Source: Saxidomus purpurata
Lineage: Eukaryota > Mollusca > Bivalvia > Venerida > Veneridae
Direction of reading: 5' to 3'
DNA length: 64,000 nucleotides
Assembly (NCBI GenBank): GCA_022818135.1
Contig: JAFMSR010000010.1
Coordinates: 8,913,688 to 8,977,687, forward strand
Part shown: piece by piece, positions 11,201 to 19,755 of the stretch
Layout: every line of letters begins with the position of its first letter
How positions within the stretch are numbered: position 1 is the first letter of the stretch
Position numbers and translations under genes: made by a program
The notes under the pieces: model-generated
The model's input: the letters and a program-made list of their open reading frames with translations, nothing else
What the model was told of the DNA's origin: nothing
Database searches by the model: none

Positions 11201-14200
11201 CTTTGCACTAAAATATTCCTATTGTGCCTAAGTTTATTCCTAAGTTTATTACTGCATATTTGTTTTTTTTTTCCAGTTGATTTTTTTAAATTAAATATAG
11301 CAGATGTAAATTGCCAGAAGTGCCAAAATCCAAAACCTTAGCAGTAACCCCCCCCCACCCCCCACCCCCACAACCCTTAGAATATCATTTATGAAGAGCA
11401 GGATAGAAAGCTGATCGCAGGGTACCCTTCTGCTAGAGGTTGAACCTCACAAGTTGCAATAGGTGCAACTGCTGAATGTGGCTTCAAAATCCTTTAACCC
11501 AACTGACCCCCCCCCCCCGCCCCTCACACACAACACCGTATCTGTTCATAAAATCAAATATCTACTGTCTGGTAGGCTTTTTCCGGTGATATTGACATCA
11601 ATGATGCTGTTGAAAGTTGTTCGCGTAAAAATACTTCTTTCGAGATTGTGTAACGAAGTTGGAGGCTCGCTGGAACGATGCATGTAAGTCAATTGGATAT
11701 ATGTTGAAAAATAAAATAAATAAACTTTCGATAAGTTTGTTTTATTTTCTTAGGCCAGGAAGTTTTCGATGTACCCTTGTAGAATTGTTTTAAAAAAGCA
11801 TTACACACTTGGCCAAAACATTTACTAAATATGTAGACGTGTTATGAATTTAAGAGCTGTAAAAAGAACTCTTATATCAGGATGATATGCTAAGCTAAAC
11901 AGCGTGGAATTACCTCTTTTACATTTAGGGTAGTAAGACCATGTTCCGTTCTGGAGACAAGTAGAATTGCTTTCTCCGCCTGTTTCTGTGTAACCTTGGC
12001 TACATTGAAACGCGAGTGTGGATCCCTCATATATCGTGTTCCCGAAAATCTCTCCATTTTCTAATGTAAGTGGTAAGCATTCTGAAATATAATACAGTAA
12101 TGTTTTATGCTTAATTGTTGAAAGGACATATGCTAAAACATTATCTATTGTTTTGGTCGTTTTGATAAAATATAAAATAGGTTAATCGGAAAAAGCCTGT
12201 TTACTCGAATGGTTGGTTCAGGAATATCTAAACAGTGTGATCATTGTAGGTTAATTTCGTTTTGTTTCAATTGCTATTTCTGGAAAGCAAACTCTCAACG
12301 TTAGACGCTCTTGTGACCGTAAAGTAAAGTTTTGTTAGTTCCGATAATGCTAACACTAGACCAAATGTCAACTATGCTTGATTATCTCCAGAGAGCTTTT
12401 GACACGTTTTCATCAAAGATAGAACATCTTGAGATCCAGGAGAAGACAAAATTTTGTGCATCACTTTGATCCAGAATCAAATGTTCAAAACAAGCAGTGG
12501 AAACATTAAGGTATAACACCACCGAAGAAGTTCACACAGACGAAATCAGCAGGCAAGATTGTGGCATAGGTTTTCTTGTATTGCAAAGATGTTATTATAG
12601 TGAATTGTCTTCATATAGTTTAAACTATCATTGGGCAATATATGTTAATGACTTTCGAAATATTAAGAAGATCATAAATGAAAGACATGACAGGAAGCTG
12701 AGCGCAAGGTATCCTTCTGCTTCATGATAAACCTTACAAGTTGCAGTAGGCCCAGCTGCTGAAATCCGTAAATCCACTAACTTACACACACCAAAAAATC
12801 AAACACCACCGTATTCATCTTCTATTTCACCTTCATATTTTGACCTCTTTCCTAAAATCAAACATTTATAGTCTGGGAAGCATTTAGCCGGAGATATTGA
12901 CATAAAAAAAAAACTTTTTTCGAGATTGCGTAACTAAGTTTGAGCCTAACTGGAACGATACATTTAATTCAATAGCAAAATATTGAAAAATGAAATGAAT
13001 AACCTTTCGATAAGTTTGTTTTATTATGCTAGGCCAGGAACCTTTCGATGTACCCTTGGAGAGTATAACATACTTGGCCCATACATGGCCAGGTAAGTGG
13101 CAAAATATTCAGGATCAAACCTCTCAGACAATATCGTTATGCTTAGCTAAATAGCGTGGACTTACCTCTTTTACATTGAGGGTAGTAAGACCATGATCCG
13201 TTCTGGAGACAAGTAGAATTGCTTTCTCCGCCCGTTTCTGTGTAACCTTGGTTACATTGAAAAGCTAGTGTAGATCCAACAGATATCATGTTCCCGAAAA
13301 TGTTTCCATTTTCTAATGTAAGTGATTTGCATTCTACAATATCATACAGTGATGATTCGTGTTTAGTTGTTTGAAAGAAGATATAGTAAAACATTATTTG
13401 AACATAACAACATCTGTCTTTAAAGTCCCTTGATCTTTTTGAATGTACTGAAACTGTAAAATACATAATTAGACTGATAGGATAATGATAGAACCATGTT
13501 CCATTCAGTCTAAAACAATTTTGACCTATTCATTTCTTTTGTATTCAATTCTCTTTTTTATGAAAAAGAGTTGCCAGGAAGCCTTTTTTAGTTTTTGCAA
13601 TATCATTGAACAAAATACTGCTCTATATTTATTACGTGTAAATCGATTTAAAAAGTGAAGTAAGGACTGTTTTTGATACATATAAAAGTCATATCCGTCG
13701 ATAAGACATCTTTCTTTTAATATAGGAGCTACTTGTCCTGGGACTTTAAGCTGTTCTGCATCACCGATAAGCTATATTAAACATTTAGAACGATTAACCT
13801 TTACTTTTTGTGTGTTGGGCGAAAAGACAGAAATGTTTGAAATACAATGAAGGAAGTAAAACACCCATACTATATTGTATTGTTCTGGTCGTATGATAAG
13901 ACATTAAATAGGTAAATTAAAAAAGGGCTGTTTACTAGAATAGATGGTTCAAGCATGCTAAAACAGTAAGATCATTGTAGGTTTATTTTGTTTTGATTCC
14001 ATTATTGTTCCTGGTAAGTAAAACTTAACGTTATACGCTATTGTGACCGTAGAGTAAACTTTCATTCCATCGTAGATTCATTAAAAAACGGTACGATTGT
14101 TGCAACGTAAACATGATCTTATTTACAAGTTATTTGTGAATAATGTAAAATGTTTCATCCGGCATTGATAGTTTATAAATAAATGTATATTTGTTAGTAT

Positions 14201-17200
14201 ATGGTACCGATGAAATGCCACTGCATATTCAAATGGAATTCATTTTTTAATTTGCATTTGCATTTTTATTTGCAACATATATTTTCAAATTACAAGTTGG
14301 GCGGTATTGTTAATACAGATCCTTACAGGGGCGTAGCTTGACTTATTTTTTAAGGTGCGCTCAGATTTTACTGGCGCCGTTAGGACCCCCGATGGGTAAA
14401 GGGGAAAGACTCTGCCAAAGGGCCCCTAGAAGCCATCTAGTACATCTTCAAACGTCTCTTGCTATAATATCTGACCTGAATGTAGCGTAGAGTTCTCGTG
14501 TGTTTTGATTATTTTCGCAATTTTGCTTGGATATGTGACTGCTACAGCTGATAGTGACTTAGACCTGCTTAAATAGTTAGATGTTTCATTATTACCGCCA
14601 AAAAGATTGCAAGGAGCCCGATCATGAACAACTTTACCATTTCATGTCAGTTTGATGAACTAAGGCACAGATCCAGGATTTCAGCTTGGGGTGTTACATT
14701 TTGAAAACATTTCGGATCTGTTTTTATCCTCGTGAAACCGATGCTTTGAGACATTGATATATGCAATAGGGTTATAAACATAGTATTGATCCAGAATGCC
14801 GGATTTGCCCGAGTCGTGTATGATCCGACCGCGACGCGAGTCGATCCGGTTTCTGCATATCATTACTCTGATAATGACTCTTATATTATATATCTTTTGG
14901 TACTTGCCCACACTAATGCTCTGAAATTTAAAAGACGTTTAAGCATAAATTAGAAGATAAATTCGAAATAGCGCAAAATAGGTGTTGTCATTTTTTTGAC
15001 GACATTGCAAAAACAAGACGCAACTATCCAATTATATGTGACGTTATTTACGTCATAGACATGCAATAACAGAAAACGGATTTGTCTGCGATATTTTTGC
15101 GATAAATACATGACGTCAATGTTAGGTATATAATGAATTGTATTCTAAATGAAAGGCTAACCTGCAAGGGAACACAATAGACGATTTTAGGACCGCTAGA
15201 GGAAATTTGTCATTCTTAAATCCATTTTGACAGATCTAAGAAGAATATGGATTGTGACAATTTGAAGGGAAAGTAAGACTAAAAGGATAGTCGAGATTTA
15301 TTGTTCTTATTCAGGTACCCGCGACGAATGTTTGGACAATTTATATAATTGTGTCTCTTAAGAAATATATATGTAGGATCTGCGTGTCTGCTTAGAAATT
15401 TAGATGTTTTTAAGACTGCAAGTTATCATTAAAATTGAGTTCCATAATCGTTCTTCTTGAGCCAGCGAAGCGAGCAAGGAAATATAAGGCTATTTTTGGC
15501 CTTTTTTGCAAGAAAAAACATATCCAGACCGGATCTATCGCTTGGGCCTCTCACACCCCTGACCCTTTTAATTCTTATTGCATTTTCGGACCATTTAAGA
15601 CTTTGCGGGCGATGTATACGTGTATTGTGCATAACGGTAGCTACGCCCCTGCCTTACTAACAATTATCGAATTGTTCATGTTGTTTTATCTTATATTTAA
15701 CCGCGTTATTGATCGGATAGATGGCAATTTTCCTATCATGTTTACAGCATTTATTTGCAAGTAATATTAAATGCAACAATAATAAACAGAACATTAAAGA
15801 AATACCTTGCTTTGTGCATGTCTGAGTATGGATATCGCATGTCTCTCCTGCGAGACATTGACAACCTCTCTGTAATACAAATGTCATACACAAATAGTCA
15901 CATTTTACTTCTTCTATCATATCAGATTCTCAGGACAAACAGGCAGGCATTTAAATGAATTGTTAATACACCTGTACAATTTCTATTTTTTGTGTTATCA
16001 GAGAGAAAGTTTCAAAATTATAATCGAAATTCAAAATTCGTGTTTGTATGGGGCGCCGTTAACTATGTAATGCACTTTTGTGATATAACCTATTTAAATA
16101 GATAATATCACCAAGTTAAAAGGTGATATCACTAATTCGAATAGACGAGATCACCTTTTTTCAAACAGGTGATATCATCTATCAAATAATTGACATAACC
16201 TATACAAAAGAATATATTCTATTCGAATAGATAATAGTAATAATTCAACGGGATACGTTATCATCGTTATGTACAGGTGATAATACATATTAAAAAGGGG
16301 AGTTTATGTTTTCATGGACGAAAAAGATGAAACTGTGCTATCACCTAACAAAAATGCAATAATAGTTAAACGGTGACCATATTTTTGTACATGTATTTTG
16401 TGTTGTGAGATTGATTACTATTTTATAATTTGTATCATACTGTCTCTTTAACATCTCGAAATTAATTGTAGTTTTGATGGTGGAAGAGGTCGTGGTAAAG
16501 CTGAAAAAATTGTAGTAGTAGTAGCAGTATCAGTACCATCAACAGTAAGAAAATTGTCTTGAAATTATTTAGTAAAGATTAACGGATATAGCACGAACAA
16601 TTCCATACTGAACGAAGAATAACAGTTATAGATCTTTCTACTATTCAAAAGGAAGTAATACAAATCAAAAGCAACATAGTTGATAGTTCGGATTTTATTG
16701 TATTTGACTTAAAAACACTAGATTGATTAATATATTAGTTCGATATACATACATCGTATATAAGGAACATAATTCGATATACGGATATAAGGAACTCCGG
16801 GTATAAGGGAAAGGTCCCGAGGAGTTCATTATAAACGCGGAGTTTACTGAAGTACCTAGAGTCTATGACAAAATTTAGCCTTGTTTTAATCTTATAACTT
16901 AGGAAAGTGGCATTAAATGAGAAAGAGACAATAGAAAACGTTATACCATAATGGATCATTTAAAAAGTTTAGTAAGTCCAAACCTACGGTGCCCGTGAAG
17001 TGACATGTGATACATTTTTTTATTTCGTAATTACGAAATGTATTTTGTAATTACGAAATAACATTTCGTTTTTACGAAATAACATTTCGTTTTACTGAAA
17101 TGTATTTATTTCGTTTAAACGAAATATTATTTCGTTTTACCGAAATGTATTTATTTCGTTTAATTTTAAACGAAATGTTATTTCGCTTAAACGAAATGTT

Positions 17201-17876
17201 ATTTCGTTTTTACGAAATGTATTTCGTAATTACGAAATAAGATTTCGTAAAAACGAAATAACATTTCGTAATTACGAAATAAGATTTCGTAAAAACGAAA
17301 TAACATTTCGTAAAAACGGAAAAACATTTCATATGACTTAGAACACAGCCTTATTTAAATATAAATAGATTTTGTCATCGGACTGACACGATTGTCTGTC
17401 AGTGGTAGCTTGAAATAAAACCAAACTTAACTATATAGATAAGATCTTGCATATACATAGCATATAATTTCTTGATGTGTTAAACATGTTAAGTAAACAT
17501 TTAATCCTTATATCATCTGAATTCTTTTAAAAGATTCACATTCAATATGTTTGATTAGTACAAGTCTGTAATGTTTCATAAGCTACATATATCCTACCTG
17601 AGAATCAAAGTCCACACTATTTGTCTTAATGGAAACGCAGAAACCGCTTTTTCTTTTGGTCCCGGATAAATTGCCACAGGCATTCGAAAGAAGTTCACAC
17701 AAAAGGAAACGTCTGTGGTAGTTTACCGCTAGACAGTCAGATCGTAAGGCACATTCGTCCAGACATTTCTGGAAAGAGACCTTCACCACCGTATTTAGAA
17801 CATTGTTAGAATCTGCAGCATAAAAGTTTATAAAAAACATCAAGAAAAGGATAACAACCGATTCTTTAGACTCCAT
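5967..17876 (-). CDS. Secreted PAN - sushi(3) - fibrinogen-related domain protein, 6 exons, 506 aa
   Basis: Coding exons in transcript order: 17876-17598, 15869-15806, 13333-13166, 12081-11914, 7931-7758, 6634-5967. All have AG/GT borders, the intron phases close (0,1,1,1,1) and the sum is 1521 nt, 506 residues plus stop. Domains: signal peptide about 1-21; PAN/Apple-like 24-85; short Cys-rich module 94-114 (CxCx5Cx6C); sushi/CCP domains 115-170, 171-226 and 227-284; fibrinogen C-terminal domain 285-506. The last keeps GWTVIQRR, FWLGN, a DQDND calcium-site motif and GGWWY...SNLNG. Fibrinogen-related proteins (FREPs, ficolins, tachylectins) bind glycans or acetylated groups, and in molluscs many act as soluble immune lectins. 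That role is inferred here. The first ATG giving a clean signal peptide was chosen; an in-frame ATG lies 30 codons upstream. A decayed paralogue lies at 23.4-27.7 kb. Untested: alternative exons in the long introns. Confidence 0.85.
6635..7757. other. Intron 5 of the FReD gene
   Basis: AT-rich intron between the third sushi exon and the fibrinogen exon. No further exon or recognisable repeat was seen. Confidence 0.6.
7758..7931 (-). CDS. Exon 5: sushi/CCP domain 3 (divergent)
   Basis: A 174-nt phase 1-1 exon between acceptor TCTTTTAG and donor ACAG|GTCAGT. It reads ECNEPQPVGNATLSNGKTYE, then TYTCQSG and TTCQPSGQWSRIICP, the CCP Cys/Trp pattern. It is clearly more divergent than exons 3 and 4. 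Confidence 0.85.
8026..8250. repeat. A/C-rich low-complexity repeat with poly(A) and poly(C)
   Basis: It starts with GCCTCCCAAACAGCCC and CCCTGAAGTGCACACACC, then changes to A- and C-only sequence with long poly(A) and a poly(C) run near 8231-8243. The same leading motif recurs at 37578-37640 and, shorter, at 41322-41345, so it is a dispersed repeat whose tail may also carry consensus errors. Confidence 0.7.
8557..8563 (+). promoter_or_regulatory. TATA-box candidate upstream of the small secreted-peptide ORF
   Basis: TATAAAA lies 157 bp upstream of the ATG at 8720. Position is plausible for a core promoter, but such motifs are common in AT-rich DNA. Confidence 0.3.
8720..8953 (+). CDS. Candidate small secreted (neuropeptide-like) precursor, 77 aa
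   Basis: A single-exon ORF on the strand opposite the FReD gene, inside its fourth intron. It begins MKIHLVVTVLHIQLLTFALL, a convincing signal peptide with likely cleavage near NSS|VEE. One dibasic RR occurs, after which the C-terminus would be VYGHPEYCFYWWNKHGSC, a peptide with two Cys enclosing nine aromatic-rich residues. That layout is typical of cyclic peptide hormones of the somatostatin/urotensin/allatostatin-C type, but I do not recognise this peptide and claim no family. The ATG has A at -3. A TATA-like box lies upstream and AATAAA lies 28 nt after the stop. It could still be a chance ORF. Confidence 0.35.
   Translation: MKIHLVVTVLHIQLLTFALLNSSVEEQALKIINRLAVIKIPSTEIQADTVHHMVMNDRRVYGHPEYCFYWWNKHGSC
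8982..8987 (+). terminator. Poly(A) signal AATAAA after the small secreted-peptide ORF
   Basis: Canonical hexamer 28 nt downstream of the TAA. It is also the edge of a duplicated intronic segment, so its presence may be coincidental. Confidence 0.3.
9270..9395. repeat. A/C-only low-complexity tract
   Basis: About 125 bp made almost entirely of A and C with homopolymer runs. Open frames across it are artefacts of composition. Confidence 0.85.
9455..11345. repeat. Dispersed repeat R1, copy 1, split by a LINE fragment
   Basis: The halves 9455-9735 and 10780-11345 match 30075-31075 in the same order. Shared blocks include TATGTATGTGGTGTGTTTTTC, CATGATAAAGGAATAACAAGG and AAAATATTCCTATTGTGCC. Between them sits about 1 kb holding a LINE 3' end. 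The repeat class is unknown. Confidence 0.7.
9740..10500 (+). mobile_element. LINE 3' end with zf-RVT remnant
   Basis: Around 10100-10205 the plus strand reads NICDFCNMHPESHEHLFW then CTYAQVLWNRIS, the C-x2-C...H-x4-W-x-C pattern of the zf-RVT domain at the end of many non-LTR ORF2 proteins. Surrounding frames are broken. It is inserted in repeat R1, in an intron of the FReD gene. Confidence 0.7.
11914..12081 (-). CDS. Exon 4: sushi/CCP domain 2
   Basis: A 168-nt phase 1-1 exon reading ECLPLTLENGEIFGN...FQCSQGYTETGG...STCLQNGTWSYYPKC. Acceptor TTTCAG, donor GAG|GTAATT. It is the duplicate of exon 3. Confidence 0.9.
12330..14080. repeat. Sushi-exon duplication, unit 2
   Basis: Uninterrupted partner of the segment at 8985-12330. 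It carries the exon at 13166-13333 and intron sequence matching on both sides. It explains why sushi domains 1 and 2 are almost identical. Confidence 0.7.
13166..13333 (-). CDS. Exon 3: sushi/CCP domain 1
   Basis: A 168-nt phase 1-1 exon starting ECKSLTLENGNIFGN and containing FQCNQGYTETGG, STCLQNGSWSYYPQC. It has the four Cys and the Trp of a CCP module. It is nearly identical to the exon at 11914-12081, as expected from a local tandem duplication. Confidence 0.9.
14326..15651. mobile_element. Non-autonomous DNA transposon, 1.33 kb
   Basis: Terminal inverted repeats CAGGGGCGTAGCT (left) and AGCTACGCCCCTG (right) flank 1326 bp, with CCTTA directly repeated on both sides (14321-14325 and 15652-15656). 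No transposase frame is visible. The CAGGGGCGTAGCT end is hAT-like, but the target duplication seen is five or six bases rather than eight, so the superfamily is left open. It lies in intron 2 of the FReD gene. Confidence 0.7.
15806..15869 (-). CDS. Exon 2: short cysteine-rich module
   Basis: A 64-nt exon read as RGCQCLAGETCDIHTQTCTK. Acceptor TTACAG and donor CAAG|GTATTT fit phase 0 in and phase 1 out, exactly what the neighbouring exons need. The four-Cys pattern is EGF-like but shorter than a full EGF domain. A degraded copy sits at 26.2 kb in the pseudogene. Confidence 0.75.
16081..16290. repeat. Inverted-repeat cluster around AGGTGATATCACCT
   Basis: Several alternating copies of GATATCACC and GGTGATATC occur with ATTCGAATAGA spacers (TTCGAA is itself palindromic), so the region can fold into multiple hairpins. 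No gene seen. Confidence 0.6.
17022..17331. repeat. Palindromic satellite of ATTTCGTAATTACGAAAT units
   Basis: About 310 bp made of head-to-head ATTTCGT and ACGAAAT motifs spaced by short AT or AACA linkers. It lies in intron 1 of the FReD gene, about 270 bp from exon 1. Confidence 0.9.
17598..17876 (-). CDS. Exon 1: signal peptide and PAN/Apple domain
   Basis: Begins MESKESVVILFLMFF, a hydrophobic signal peptide, then a PAN/Apple pattern: KCLDECALRSDCLAVNYHRR followed by FLLCELL, with Cys spacing typical of PAN modules. Donor is CAG|GTAGGA, phase 0, 93 codons. Confidence 0.85.
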
Positions 17877-19241
17877 TGCTTTAACTGAGCCCAAACGGAA
17901 GGACGTTGTAAATATTTCATTAACATTCAGCAATGCATATATCCGTGTTATGGTAATCGATAACAATTATTTCGACCTTTAATTATATTAAAGTACACCT
18001 TTGCAAATCTAATTAATCAAGATAAGGTATTGTAAATGTCATGATTGCTTGAAAAGTTTTAACCAATCTTCTTTAACTTTAATCACGAATAATAAACAGT
18101 TTTGCAAAGCAACCAATAACCTTACAGAAAACAATTTTCTAAGGCGTCAACTCGGATTTTGTGTACTCGACGTTTCAACCTTGCTATGAAATATTTTCCG
18201 CTATTTTAGCCTATAATTGTACATATACATGTATATACGACTGGACAAGTGGTACATATTCATGTTGATAAATTATATATATTAGATATGCCAATGTTAA
18301 CTTTATACAGACCTCTAAATGATCAGATATGTTGAACAACTGGATTCAAAATTGGATATAGCATGTCAATATCAGACACCTGTGCCAAAACTTTAATAAG
18401 AGTTTAACGATAAAGAGATAATATCGGTTCAATGCTTTTGATTACTGTTGTAAGTGGTAAAACTATTCCAGCATGTCAATGTATTTCACAGAAAGCACAG
18501 AAACAATATAATTTTATAAATAATTGTGATGTTATTATTTTCAATAAACATTTCAGCATGTCAAGAACAGTAACATTGAATGCCTCAGTGTCCTTTCAAA
18601 TATTGACCAAACATTCTTCAACAACTTAAACAATATTATGAAATGCATTGTCATAACCTGAACCACAAGCTTATCAGCAACGCCCTGATTCTCTCAAATG
18701 ATTTTCGAATCAGTCATCATTTAGATTACTGTTTCTTTGACCAGCATGTGCATGATAAACACTAGTGGAATGTATAATTAGAACATAAATGTCTTGAACA
18801 TCAACCTATTGAAAAATCTTGTTTTACCTTCTTCTTAAAAGAGACTAGTTTTTTCGTACTTTATATCTTGAGACAAAGAAGTCGATGAAATCGGTTTTCT
18901 CGATAACTAATATTGTTTTATAGATTCTTTCTATTCCCGAAGGATAACAATTCTACTTATTGCACAATGTTTAATTAAATAGACATCTTTTCAAATAAGT
19001 TATAACTATGCAACCATTCAATAGAACAGGCGCACAATGATCGCTTCATGAATAATACACCAATCCCCTTTATGAGTTAAAGACATACATTTAGTTTTAC
19101 ATTACGGTTTTGCTAGTTTCTGTCGTTGCTTTAAATACTCATACAATGTAGTTTATAAAATTTACGTTCTGTGTTTGAATACAATGTAAGCCGACTACAC
19201 ATATCTATGGAACGCCATGGCCGTCTTATCATGACTTGTTT
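17877..19241. other. Upstream region of the FReD gene, otherwise empty
   Basis: Should include the promoter of the minus-strand FReD gene. Only weak TATA-like strings are seen near 17935-17945 (minus), and I do not assign a promoter. Beyond about 18.1 kb no gene was recognised. Confidence 0.5.
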
Positions 19242-19755
19242 GCTTATATGCGGTACATATTTCATTATATGCAGTAGATCTTTTATCATATGCAGTAGAT
19301 ATTTAATCATATGTGGTAGATAGTTCATTATGTGTGGTACAAGTTACTTTATATGCTGTACTGTCATTGTTATATGTAGTACAGCTCTTCTTATATGTAG
19401 TGGTACTGTCTTTATATGCAGTGCATTTGAAGTTGTGTGGAGTACAAACACCCATATATGCAGTAGATTTGTAATTGTGTGTAGTAGATAAAACGTTATA
19501 CGTGGTGCTTTTTACATTATATGATGTGCAAACATAAATATATGTGGTAGTCACTGTGTCCAATATGTGTGGTGCTTTTTTCCTTATATGCAGTGCAAAT
19601 AACATTATATATGGTACTTTCGTTAATATACACTGTAGATCTCACATTATATGCTGTACATGCGATTTCCTTATATGCTGTGCTTCCAGCATTATATGCG
19701 GTAGTAATTTCTTTATATGCGGTAGTTTCGTCATTTTATGCAGTAGTTACGTCGT
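19242..19755 (-). repeat. 21-bp minisatellite reading as a heptapeptide repeat
   Basis: About 24 units with core TTATATGC(A/G/T)GTA and an average period of 21 bp. On the minus strand one frame reads a heptad, (S/C)T(A/T)(Y/H)(N/K)xx, for example STAYKVT, CTTHNEL, STTYNVL. Within the core, the A/G/T variation falls on the third base of the Thr codon. At least two in-frame TAA codons and one frameshift interrupt it, so a present-day intact exon is unlikely. Confidence 0.8.

Larger units (their letters stand above)
8985..12330. repeat. Sushi-exon duplication, unit 1 (interrupted)
   Basis: Segments 8985-9230 and 11390-12330 match 12330-14080 in order, including the sushi exon. About 2.1 kb of other repeats (9230-11390) interrupts this copy. 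Shared landmarks include GCTTTTGACACGTTTTC, AACTATCATTGGGCAATATA and AAACTTTCGATAAGTTTG. Confidence 0.7.
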
